A stretch of DNA of 10,588 nt. Origin: an uncultured Clostridia bacterium. GTDB taxonomy: Bacteria; Bacillota; Clostridia; Christensenellales; Borkfalkiaceae. The notes under the pieces were generated by a model. The model had not been told where the DNA came from. It did no database searches and saw only the letters and a list, made by a program, of their open reading frames with translations. This document shows positions 1-6,271 of the stretch, piece by piece; positions within the stretch are counted from its first letter, which is position 1, and every line of letters starts with the position of its first letter. The DNA lies in assembly GCA_905235815.1 (NCBI GenBank), contig CAJOMT010000036.1:1-10588 (forward strand), given 5' to 3'. The position numbers were made by a program, and so were the translations under genes.

Positions 1-4
1 AATA

Positions 5-56
5 AAAAACAAAGACAAAGAGGCGTTATCTGCATAATCGCAGATAACGCCTCTTT
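5..56 (-). terminator. Intrinsic terminator of the phosphate cotransporter gene
   Basis: A perfect 17-bp inverted repeat (arms 17-33 and 40-56, 6-nt loop) lies 9 bases beyond the stop codon of the minus-strand transporter gene. Read on the minus strand it is followed by a T-rich tail (complement of 5-16). The stem is longer and more perfect than the other terminators in this window. On the plus strand the tail after 56 is T-rich but interrupted, so weak activity in that direction is possible. Confidence 0.85.
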
Positions 57-65
57 ATATTATTT

Positions 66-1739
66 CTATTTAAGTTCGTTTATTGAGTACGCAATATAAG
101 TTATATGGTCGCCTACACGCTCTAAATTGGATACGAGGTTTATAAATACAGCACTGTTACGTGCGTCGCACTCGCCGTCGTTTAAACGCTTGATATGTCC
201 GTCGATTAAGCGTTTCCGCTTTTCGTCCACTTGATCCTCGAGCCGATCGAGTTCGGGGAAAGCGTCTTTATTCATAGTCTCGAATATTGCCATTCCCACT
301 TTATACAGTTGCTCGATAGTATGGAACATATCGTTTAAATCAACTTTTACGCTATCCGAAAACAATAAACTCTTGCTTACGGAAGTTTGGGTGTATTTTA
401 CCATATTATCCGAAATCTCGGATATACGCAGCATATCGCCGATGGCGTGGTATAATATGGAAATTCTGGTATCGTCGTGAAGGGAAACTTTCTCGCCGGA
501 AACTTTTATCAAATACTCCGTTATTTGCTTTGAAATGATATTTATCTCGTCGTTTTCCGCATTTATCTCTTCGGCGGCATAAGTATCTCTGTCCAAAAAC
601 GCCTTGAACGATTTTTGCAAATTATTCATACACTTATCGCCTAAAAGCAGCGTTTCTTTTCTGAGTTGCGCTATAGCGACTGTCGGCGTTGCCAAAATAC
701 GATCGTCCATATAGGTAATTTTTTGTTCTTCTTCCTGTTTTTTCTCGTGAATAAGAACCTCCGTGATTTTGACGAGCACACCGGCAAGCGGTAAAAATAT
801 AAGAGTGCATATAACGTTGAACGCCAAGTGGAAGAACGCTATTTGAAGTTGCGCCGAATCCGGAATGAGTTTTACCCAGAACCCGTCCATAAAGTCTCGC
901 CATATTATCAAGACTATAAAGAAAATCAATCCGCCTAAAAAGTTGAAAAGGAAGTGCAGAAGCGCCGCACGTTTTGCGTTAGTGGACGCACCGACAGAAC
1001 TAATAAGCGAAGTTATGCAAGTACCTATATTTACGCCGAGAATGAGAAATAACACCGCATTTCCGCCACTGCCTATCTGTATTCCGCTGGCAATAGTCGC
1101 AAGTATAATTCCGTTTACAGCCGTACTCGACTGCATCAGCGCCGTCAGCACCATACCCGCAAACATCAAGACAAACGGTTCGAGCCACGATGGATTTATC
1201 CGGGCTCTGAAAATATCTCTTATCAGTTCCGAATCTCTTATCATATCGCTGCTCATACATGCGGATATAAAAGTAAGTCCCATAAAAACAAGTCCGAATC
1301 CCGCAATGGTCAAGCACCAACTCTTTGCCTTTTCGCTCTTTAAAATCATAGCGCCGAATATTCCGACAAAGGATAAAATCATCAGATATTTACCGATACT
1401 CGTAAGCCCCATTGCCATCAAAACGGTCGTTACGGAAGTACCGATATTGGCACCCATTATTATAGTCGCCGCTTGCAACAGCGTCATCATTCCGGCGTTT
1501 ACAAAACCTATTACCATAACCGTGGTCGCCGCCGACGACTGCATTAAAATCGTCGCTCCGGCACCTATTCCGACGCCCGCAAATTTTTTACCGGAAGTTC
1601 TTTCGAAAAGTTTTCTTAACCCCTTATTCGCTACCCTCTGCAAATTTTCGGAAAGAAGTCTGAAACCGATTAAGAATGCACCCAAACTCGCTATTGTGCA
1701 AAAAATAATCTGTACGTAATTATCAAATTGTATACTCAT
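66..1739 (-). CDS. Na+/phosphate cotransporter family protein with PhoU-like C-terminal domain
   Basis: This 557-residue membrane protein belongs to the NptA/YjbB (Na/Pi-cotransporter II, SLC34-like) family, which moves phosphate with sodium across the cytoplasmic membrane; some bacterial members act mainly in export. The two inverted family repeats are visible: the first has QSS at 67-69 and GANIGT at 96-101, the second has QSS at 203-205 and GVNIGT at 235-240. Hydrophobic segments fill residues 8-335. A charged linker (HEKKQEEEQK, about 341-350) leads into a helical PhoU-like domain (about 365-557), as is usual in Bacillota members. I chose the ATG at 1739 because the only longer start is a TTG at 1778 that adds 13 non-family residues and has no ribosome binding site. 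The site before 1739 is also weak (AGG, 13 bases away). It is separated from the upstream CPBP operon by a terminator, so it probably has its own promoter. Substrate direction cannot be read from sequence. Confidence 0.93.
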   Translation of the reverse strand: MSIQFDNYVQIIFCTIASLGAFLIGFRLLSENLQRVANKGLRKLFERTSGKKFAGVGIGAGATILMQSSAATTVMVIGFVNAGMMTLLQAATIIMGANIGTSVTTVLMAMGLTSIGKYLMILSFVGIFGAMILKSEKAKSWCLTIAGFGLVFMGLTFISACMSSDMIRDSELIRDIFRARINPSWLEPFVLMFAGMVLTALMQSSTAVNGIILATIASGIQIGSGGNAVLFLILGVNIGTCITSLISSVGASTNAKRAALLHFLFNFLGGLIFFIVLIIWRDFMDGFWVKLIPDSAQLQIAFFHLAFNVICTLIFLPLAGVLVKITEVLIHEKKQEEEQKITYMDDRILATPTVAIAQLRKETLLLGDKCMNNLQKSFKAFLDRDTYAAEEINAENDEINIISKQITEYLIKVSGEKVSLHDDTRISILYHAIGDMLRISEISDNMVKYTQTSVSKSLLFSDSVKVDLNDMFHTIEQLYKVGMAIFETMNKDAFPELDRLEDQVDEKRKRLIDGHIKRLNDGECDARNSAVFINLVSNLERVGDHITYIAYSINELK

Positions 1740-1745
1740 ATTTCT

Positions 1746-1774
1746 ATGATAACCTATTTCCGGCCGAATTGCAA
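1746..1774 (-). promoter_or_regulatory. Candidate promoter of the phosphate cotransporter gene
   Basis: On the minus strand, TTGCAA (1769-1774) and TATCAT (1746-1751) are separated by 17 bases. The predicted transcription start would fall at or next to the ATG at 1739, giving a leaderless or nearly leaderless message. That fits the poor ribosome binding site but is unproven; the match may be chance in AT-rich DNA. Confidence 0.35.
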
Positions 1775-1780
1775 TCAAAT

Positions 1781-1799
1781 TAAAAGCAATTTGCTTTTA
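1781..1799. repeat. Perfect 9-bp inverted repeat upstream of the transporter gene
   Basis: The arms TAAAAGCAA and TTGCTTTTA flank a single central base. The repeat sits between the terminator of the CPBP operon and the candidate -35 element of the transporter promoter. Its position suggests a possible operator, but no protein can be assigned to it. A loop of one base makes it a poor RNA hairpin as such. Confidence 0.45.
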
Positions 1800-1803
1800 C
1801 AGC

Positions 1804-1832
1804 AAAAAAAAATTCCGCACAAGCGGAATTTT
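1804..1832 (-). terminator. Intrinsic terminator of the unknown-NUDIX-CPBP operon
   Basis: A 10-bp stem (1809-1818 with 1823-1832, 4-nt loop) lies 16 bases past the CPBP protease stop codon. On the minus strand it runs directly into a run of T residues (the A-run at 1804-1812). This is a textbook rho-independent terminator. Confidence 0.9.
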
Positions 1833-1848
1833 AAACTTTAAACCGGAT

Positions 1849-2673
1849 TTATTGTTGTAACGGCAATTCGTTAAGTCCCCAATTTTCATAGACATCAGAA
1901 AAGTCTTTCTTGAAGAAAACAATTACAAGCGCTAACGCACATATAAGCGAAACTACTGCCGTCAATATTATATTTTCCGTCGTCCAAAGAGTGCCGCTGC
2001 CGAAATAATCGCTTAAAAAGCCACCCATGTCGAAGATTGCGTGAATGGCTACCGCCGTCAGTAAATTGCCCGTCATAAGCATTGCCAAAGCGCATGTGCA
2101 ACCGATCAAAAACGAATAGCCCACTTGTAAAAACACCGCAGCGGAAAATCCTCCGAATAAATTCAATAAATGCATTGCCCCGAATATAGCAGACGAAATA
2201 ACGACAGATAAAAACAGTCCGCGTTTATTTCTTTTAAAGGTATACATAAAGAGCGGAAGTATGTTCCCTCTGAATATACTCTCTTCCAAAAGTCCTATCG
2301 AAAGGCAAAATAAAACGTATGCCAATCCTTCGAAAAATTGTACGTTTATCGACATATAGCCCGTTATTTGCGGCAAAATAGGAAAGTTGTCTATTGCAAC
2401 TATAAATGCCGGAATACAAAGCAAAAGCCCCTTTAAAAATCCCTTTTGCGGCTTAAACATATTTTTAAAGGCAAGTTCGGAAATCAAATATATGGGTAGA
2501 ATTGCGCAAGCGGACTTACAGACGAAACCCACCAGAAATTCCGCCACCTTCGAGCCGCCGAAAAGTTCCGCAATTTTGACGTACGGAACCGAAAATGCGC
2601 CTATCGCATAAATAACGATAATCAAAATCATTCGTTTCGTTTCTGTTTTTGCGTAGCGTTCAAGACCGTTCAT
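1849..2673 (-). CDS. CPBP family intramembrane metalloprotease
   Basis: This 274-residue multi-pass membrane protein carries the CPBP (CAAX protease and bacteriocin-processing, Abi) signature. Motif 1 is EESIFRG (E130, E131, F134, R135), motif 2 is FGAMH (F164, H168) and motif 3 is HAIFD (H211, D215). In the family the glutamates and histidines bind the metal and act in catalysis within the membrane. All are present, so the enzyme should be active. Relatives process prenylated proteins in eukaryotes and are linked to bacteriocin self-immunity or signalling in bacteria; nothing here identifies a substrate, and no bacteriocin gene is nearby. Its start codon lies inside the last 14 bases of the NUDIX gene, suggesting translational coupling. 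Hydrophobic stretches begin at about residues 15, 43, 79, 117, 151, 176, 200 and 237. Confidence 0.93.
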   Translation of the reverse strand: MNGLERYAKTETKRMILIIVIYAIGAFSVPYVKIAELFGGSKVAEFLVGFVCKSACAILPIYLISELAFKNMFKPQKGFLKGLLLCIPAFIVAIDNFPILPQITGYMSINVQFFEGLAYVLFCLSIGLLEESIFRGNILPLFMYTFKRNKRGLFLSVVISSAIFGAMHLLNLFGGFSAAVFLQVGYSFLIGCTCALAMLMTGNLLTAVAIHAIFDMGGFLSDYFGSGTLWTTENIILTAVVSLICALALVIVFFKKDFSDVYENWGLNELPLQQ

Positions 2674-3193
2674 TTTTCGTGTTTTTATACCAAAGTACGC
2701 CTATAAGCGTTTTAGCGTCCTTTATCTCCCCTTTTTCTATCATAGAATACACTTCTTCTTCGTCTAACCATACCGCCGAAATGTCCTCCGTTTCGTCCAA
2801 ATGGCGAACGCCGGACTGAAACTCGTCGGCATAAAAAATCGCTATCACTTCGTCGGTATATCCCGGCGACGGATAGACGTTAAATACCGACCTTAAATTG
2901 AGTGGGATAAGCCCCGTCTCCTCTTCGAGTTCCCTTTTTGCCGTTTCGATAAACTCCTCGTTTTTTTCACGCTTGCCGGCGGGAATTTCCCAAATAACTT
3001 CGCCATAGGGGTATCTGAACTGCTTTTCGAGTAAAATTTTACCGCCCCGAGCCGCAACTATCGCGGCGCCACCGTTATGAGAAATAACTTCTCTTTCGGC
3101 AGTCTTTCCGTTGTCGGATAAAATTTTATCTACTCTAAGAGATATTACCTTGCCCTTAAAAACGTCGGTAGACGACAATTTTTTTTCATTCAT
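2660..3193 (-). CDS. NUDIX hydrolase, ADP-ribose pyrophosphatase (NudF/YqkG) type
   Basis: This 177-residue cytoplasmic enzyme has an exact Nudix box GX5EX7REUXEEXGU at residues 73-95 (G73, E79, R87, E88, E91, E92, G94), which binds the Mg2+ or Mn2+ needed for cleavage. The flanks match the ADP-ribose pyrophosphatase group: an N-terminal strand region, the EKQFRYPYGEVIWEIPAGK segment before the box, and PSPGYTDE at about 109-116 after it. The likely reaction is ADP-ribose to AMP plus ribose 5-phosphate, which clears reactive NAD-turnover products. It overlaps the upstream gene by 4 bases (ATGA) and the downstream protease by 14, so all three are probably co-translated. Specificity within the NUDIX family is inferred from sequence resemblance only. 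Confidence 0.93.
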   Translation of the reverse strand: MNEKKLSSTDVFKGKVISLRVDKILSDNGKTAEREVISHNGGAAIVAARGGKILLEKQFRYPYGEVIWEIPAGKREKNEEFIETAKRELEEETGLIPLNLRSVFNVYPSPGYTDEVIAIFYADEFQSGVRHLDETEDISAVWLDEEEVYSMIEKGEIKDAKTLIGVLWYKNTKNERS

Positions 3194-3900
3194 TTAAGTA
3201 CACCTTTCATAATTTCTGTAATTTTCCCGAAATCCAAACCGCTATTCCCTTCGGATATCCACATATATTTCAGCGCTACGTATCCAAGCGCCGCATCCTC
3301 GTTTCTGCCGCTTTTTATAGCCTCGATTATTCTATTCATCGCAAACTCTGCTTCGGCATAAAAATCTTCAGAAACGTTTTTTGCCTTTTCTATCTCTTTT
3401 TTTAATAATTTCTCCGTTTGCGTAGCCTTGCTATCAGCCGTTAAATTCGGTGTGCTGTTCGGCATATTTTCGCCGTTTATCAACTTATAGGCGGTCTTAT
3501 TGAGTATCTGACCGAACGGCACCAGTACCGCTTCCGCAAAATTATCGTATGACGCTTGCTTGCCGTCGGACGAATAAAAATATTTATCGCAAATAATAAA
3601 CAAGTCCTCTTTTTTGGCGTCAACTTCCATCAGAAGCAGGAATACGAGCGCCAAGACGTCCTCGTCTTTGGGCGGAATTGTATAAAACCCCTCGCCTCTA
3701 TCCGAATAAGTAAAACAAACGCTTTTAAACGCTTTGTAATCGAAATCATCGGTTACGTATTCGAATATTTCGTACAAAATTTCAGACGAGGCGATTGCCT
3801 TTAATACGTCGCCGGCTTTGGAATCGGCAAGTATATATTTGCTTCCTATCAGTTCGTTTAATTTATCATTAAAATTTTTTATGGATTCTTCGGCTGTCAA
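3190..3900 (-). CDS. Unknown acidic cytoplasmic protein
   Basis: I do not recognise this 236-residue protein. There is no signal peptide or clear membrane segment. It reads as two parts: residues 1-145, with a hydrophobic helix (LALVFLLLMEV, about 82-92), and a helical C-terminal part (about 160-236), joined by a polar linker rich in N, T and S (about 146-160). No catalytic motif is evident. The start is a TTG at 3900, preceded by GAGGAG at a long spacing of 12 bases; no ATG or GTG fits better in frame. It is the first gene of the operon, directly behind a near-consensus promoter. Its stop codon overlaps the start of the NUDIX gene (ATGA). It may be a lineage-specific protein of Clostridia. 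Confidence 0.8.
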   Translation of the reverse strand: MTAEESIKNFNDKLNELIGSKYILADSKAGDVLKAIASSEILYEIFEYVTDDFDYKAFKSVCFTYSDRGEGFYTIPPKDEDVLALVFLLLMEVDAKKEDLFIICDKYFYSSDGKQASYDNFAEAVLVPFGQILNKTAYKLINGENMPNSTPNLTADSKATQTEKLLKKEIEKAKNVSEDFYAEAEFAMNRIIEAIKSGRNEDAALGYVALKYMWISEGNSGLDFGKITEIMKGVLK

Positions 3901-3930
3901 AACTCGTTTATTCTCCTCTGTTTTTTATCA

Positions 3931-3959
3931 ATTATAACATATTCTTTTTTTCCTTTCAA
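3931..3959 (-). promoter_or_regulatory. Strong sigma-A-like promoter for the unknown-NUDIX-CPBP operon
   Basis: On the minus strand, TTGAAA (3954-3959), a 17-base spacer and TATAAT (3931-3936), with an extended -10 TG one base upstream of the hexamer. It leaves a leader of about 20-25 bases before the TTG start at 3900. It is divergent from the promoter at 3979-4007. Confidence 0.8.
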
Positions 3960-3978
3960 TAATATTTTGAGAAAATCA

Positions 3979-4007
3979 TTGCTTTTTGTAAAAAAATTTT
4001 GTATAAT
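3979..4007 (+). promoter_or_regulatory. Strong sigma-A-like promoter for the HPr-like operon
   Basis: TTGCTT (3979-3984), a 17-base spacer and a perfect TATAAT (4002-4007) lie 43 bases upstream of the HPr-like start codon. The -35 boxes of this and the divergent promoter are only 19 bases apart, so a single regulator could affect both. Confidence 0.8.
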
Positions 4008-4050
4008 ACATATAGAATAATCAATTAGTATATAGAGGAGGAATTATTTT

Positions 4051-4278
4051 ATGAAATCTATTCAAATTTCGTTGCAAATGGCAAGCCAAGTGAAAACTTT
4101 TGTTTCCATCGTACAAAAATATTCTTATGAGATAGATTTGAGAAGCGACAGATACGTCGTAGACGCAAAATCTATTCTCGGAATATTCAGTCTCGATTTG
4201 TCTCAACCCATAACCGTTGAAATCCACTCGAGTGAGTGCGACGATCTTCTTGCCGAGCTTAAACAATTCGCAATCTAA
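4051..4278 (+). CDS. HPr-like (Crh-like) protein lacking the phosphocarrier histidine
   Basis: This 75-residue protein has the HPr fold pattern and the regulatory-serine segment DAKSILGIFSLDL (38-50); S41 aligns with Ser46, the HPr kinase target in Bacillota. The usual active-site segment with His15 and Arg17 is replaced by LQMASQVK (8-15), so a glutamine (Q13) aligns with His15, as in Bacillus subtilis Crh. It therefore should not relay phosphate in the sugar phosphotransferase system, but could act as a seryl-phosphorylated regulatory partner such as a CcpA cofactor. Similar His-less short HPr proteins are, from memory, common in Clostridia and are often annotated simply as HPr. The start has an excellent site (GAGGAGG at 4035-4041, 9-base spacing). 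It is the first gene of a three-gene plus-strand operon. No HPr kinase or CcpA gene is in the window. Confidence 0.85.
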   Translation: MKSIQISLQMASQVKTFVSIVQKYSYEIDLRSDRYVVDAKSILGIFSLDLSQPITVEIHSSECDDLLAELKQFAI

Positions 4279-4308
4279 AGTTGCCGGATTTTTCACTTCG
4301 GAGGATCT

Positions 4309-4836
4309 ATGGTCATCAAAGGCGACATTTTAGTCAACAAATTAATATTATTATTCGTCTTTGATAAGATGGAAGTTCCCATATCGGAAAACACGTTAGT
4401 CGATATATGTTGTTCATCAAACAACTGGATCAACTATATGGACTTAAAGTCGCTTATGGTCGCACTTTTAGACCATTCTTTCATCTACGCCATCGAAACG
4501 TCAGAAAACAAGCCGCTTTACAGCATTACGACCGACGGGCGAATTTGCTTGGCGGACTTTTACGTACAAATTCCGTCGTCGCTGAGAGAAGAAATTTCTG
4601 TCTTTATCAAGAACAACAGGGCGAAATACCGTAAGCGGCAGGAATGTATTGCGGACTACTATATGAATAAAGACGGTACTTATACCGTCTATTTGAAGAT
4701 TATAGAACTTGCCAAACCGCTGTTTGAACTCAAACTCGTAGTTCCGAACAGACAAACGGCAAAAGATATCTATAAAAAATGGGAAGAAAAAGCGGCGCAC
4801 GTCTACTCGGTTGTCTATGAAAATTTAGTGGACTGA
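4309..4836 (+). CDS. DUF4364 family protein, predicted winged-helix regulator
   Basis: This 175-residue soluble protein matches the DUF4364 family of Clostridia as I know it. The N-terminal part (about 8-80) has the pattern of a winged-helix DNA-binding domain: NKLILLFVFDKMEVPIS, a second helix with NNWINYMDLKSLMVALLDHSF, then a wing-like YSITTDGRICL strand pair. The C-terminal part (about 90-175) is mixed alpha/beta with a DGTYTVYLKI strand and probably serves dimerisation or sensing. Its function is not established. The ATG at 4309 follows CGGAGG with a 4-base spacing. It lies 30 bases after the HPr-like gene and 21 bases before the TSCPD gene, so the three are probably co-transcribed. Confidence 0.85.
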   Translation: MVIKGDILVNKLILLFVFDKMEVPISENTLVDICCSSNNWINYMDLKSLMVALLDHSFIYAIETSENKPLYSITTDGRICLADFYVQIPSSLREEISVFIKNNRAKYRKRQECIADYYMNKDGTYTVYLKIIELAKPLFELKLVVPNRQTAKDIYKKWEEKAAHVYSVVYENLVD

Positions 4837-4857
4837 CTTGCGCAAAAGGAGAATATT

Positions 4858-5127
4858 ATGCAAACTTATCTTACTAACGGTACTTGCAGCAGACAAATTC
4901 TGTTTGACGTTACCCCCGACAATAAAGTTACGAACGTTAAATTTATCGGCGGTTGCAGCGGTAATTTACAAGGAATCTCAAAACTCGTAAACGGACAAGA
5001 TATCGATTACGTTATCGATACGCTCAAAGGAATCAAATGCAGAGGGAACACCTCTTGCCCCGACCAGCTTTCGAAAGCGCTCGAAGAATACAAGTTGAAA
5101 AAAGCGTCTTCACCGAGTGAAGAATAA
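4858..5127 (+). CDS. TSCPD domain-containing protein (TIGR03905-like)
   Basis: This 89-residue protein is a stand-alone TSCPD domain. The signature is TSCPD at 65-69, with GGCSGN at 31-36. Four cysteines (C10, C33, C61, C67) sit at the conserved places and could form a metal site; metal binding is an inference. The domain is also found at the C-terminus of some vitamin B12-dependent ribonucleotide reductases. The function of stand-alone copies is unknown. The start has a good site (AAGGAG at 4846-4851, 6-base spacing). The last residues (KKASSPSEE) are a polar tail. It is the last gene of the plus-strand operon and faces trpS across a shared terminator. Confidence 0.88.
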   Translation: MQTYLTNGTCSRQILFDVTPDNKVTNVKFIGGCSGNLQGISKLVNGQDIDYVIDTLKGIKCRGNTSCPDQLSKALEEYKLKKASSPSEE

Positions 5128-5130
5128 AAA

Positions 5131-5176
5131 TTAAAGTCAATCGACCCCGAAAAATTTTCGGGGTCGACTTTTATTT
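5131..5176. terminator. Bidirectional intrinsic terminator between the TSCPD gene and trpS
   Basis: An inverted repeat (5141-5153 with 5155-5167, GC-rich core GACCCCG/CGGGGTC) separates two converging genes. T-rich runs follow on both strands (5169-5180 on plus; complement of 5124-5137 on minus). It should stop both operons. The trpS stop codon is only 3 bases beyond the stem. Confidence 0.88.
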
Positions 5177-6259
5177 ATTTTCGTATTTTTTTATCTGTTC
5201 TTTGATAAGTTGTTCGTCTTTGAAATAATCGATTCTCATCGCATTTTTGACTTCTTGCAAAGTCTTTTCCGCCACTTCGCTTGCGGCAATGCTGCCCTCT
5301 CTCAAAATTTCGTATACGGCAGGGATATCCCTCTCGTACTCCTTTCTCTTTAAGCGTATAGGCTCTAATATCGATTGAACGACTTCGTTTAAAAACCTCT
5401 TTAACTTCATATCGCCTAAACCGCCACGCATATAATGCGCTTTGAGTTCGTCCATATTTGCATAATCGGGCATAAACGCCTTGAAATGACTTTCATCCGC
5501 AAATGCGTCGAGATACGTAAACACTACGTTGCCTTCAACCTTTCCGGGGTCCGTAACTTTAATATGGTCTGGGTCGGTATACATACTCATTATCTTCGCT
5601 TTGACGTCATCGGCAGAGTCTGAAAGATATATGCAATTCCCGAGCGACTTACTCATCTTCGCCTTGCCGTCCGTTCCCGGAAGTCTGAAACTTGCCTTGT
5701 TGGTGGGCAATACCGCCTCCGGCTCCACGAGCGTTTCGCCGTATACCGCATTGAATTTTCTGACTATCTCCCTCGCCTGCTCTATCATCGGAAGTTGATC
5801 CTCGCCGACCGGAACGACGTTCGCCTTAAACGCCGTTATGTCGGCGCTTTGGCTTATCGGATATGTAAAAAAGCCTACGGGTATACTCGTTTCGAAATTA
5901 CGCATTATTATTTCATTTTTTACGGTCGGATTCCTCTGCAATCTCGATACCGTAACGAGATTCATATAATAAAACGACAACTCGCATAATGCCGGAACTT
6001 GCGACTGAATAAATATAGTAGACTTTTCGGGATCCACGCCGCAAGACAGATAATCGAGGCACACCTCTACTATATTTTGCCTTACTTTTTCGGGATTTTC
6101 CGCATTGTCGGTAAGCGCCTGTGCGTCCGCTATCATTACGTACATTGCGTCGTAATTGCCCGCATTCTGAAGTTCAACCCTGCGCTTTAACGCTCCGGCG
6201 TAATGCCCCAAATGTAGTCTTCCCGTCGGACGATCGCCCGTCAAAATTATGTTACCCAT
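5171..6259 (-). CDS. trpS: Tryptophanyl-tRNA synthetase, TrpRS II-like clade
   Basis: This 362-residue class I aminoacyl-tRNA synthetase attaches tryptophan to tRNA-Trp using ATP. The HIGH-type signature is HLGH at 16-19 within GDRPTGRLHLGHY, and the KMSKS loop is at 201-205. The segments FIQSQVPALCEL, SRLQRNPTVKNE, GFFTYPISQSADI and VPVGEDQLP are typical of TrpRS. The N-terminal GDRPTG pattern and overall sequence resemble the TrpRS II type described in Deinococcus radiodurans and the common streptococcal enzyme, rather than the Escherichia coli or Bacillus subtilis type (GxxPSG). The start follows GGAGG with a 4-base spacing, 12 bases after the whiA stop, so it depends on read-through from the whiA operon. 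There is no room for a T-box leader directly before it. It is probably the cell's housekeeping enzyme, but that needs the rest of the genome. Confidence 0.96.
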   Translation of the reverse strand: MGNIILTGDRPTGRLHLGHYAGALKRRVELQNAGNYDAMYVMIADAQALTDNAENPEKVRQNIVEVCLDYLSCGVDPEKSTIFIQSQVPALCELSFYYMNLVTVSRLQRNPTVKNEIIMRNFETSIPVGFFTYPISQSADITAFKANVVPVGEDQLPMIEQAREIVRKFNAVYGETLVEPEAVLPTNKASFRLPGTDGKAKMSKSLGNCIYLSDSADDVKAKIMSMYTDPDHIKVTDPGKVEGNVVFTYLDAFADESHFKAFMPDYANMDELKAHYMRGGLGDMKLKRFLNEVVQSILEPIRLKRKEYERDIPAVYEILREGSIAASEVAEKTLQEVKNAMRIDYFKDEQLIKEQIKKYENK

Positions 6260-6271
6260 ACTACCTCCGAA

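Noticed and set aside
865..1719. A long plus-strand ORF of 284 codons
   Set aside because: It lies entirely antisense to the phosphate cotransporter, whose conserved QSS and GANIGT motifs show which strand codes. The antisense product has no family-like motifs and no ribosome binding site.
1849..2673. A bacteriocin immunity or abortive-infection system built on the CPBP protease
   Set aside because: The family name includes such roles, but no bacteriocin precursor, exporter or defence partner is near. The neighbours are a NUDIX enzyme and an unknown protein.
4021..4296. A 91-codon minus-strand ORF over the HPr-like gene
   Set aside because: It is the shadow of the HPr-like gene, which has a strong promoter, an AGGAGG site and a family match on the plus strand.
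4501..4800. A 99-codon minus-strand ORF inside the DUF4364 gene
   Set aside because: It is antisense to a recognised gene, with no start signal and an arginine- and phenylalanine-rich composition typical of shadows.
6260..6271. A T-box or tryptophan-responsive leader before trpS
   Set aside because: Only 12 bases separate whiA and trpS, and they hold just the ribosome binding site.
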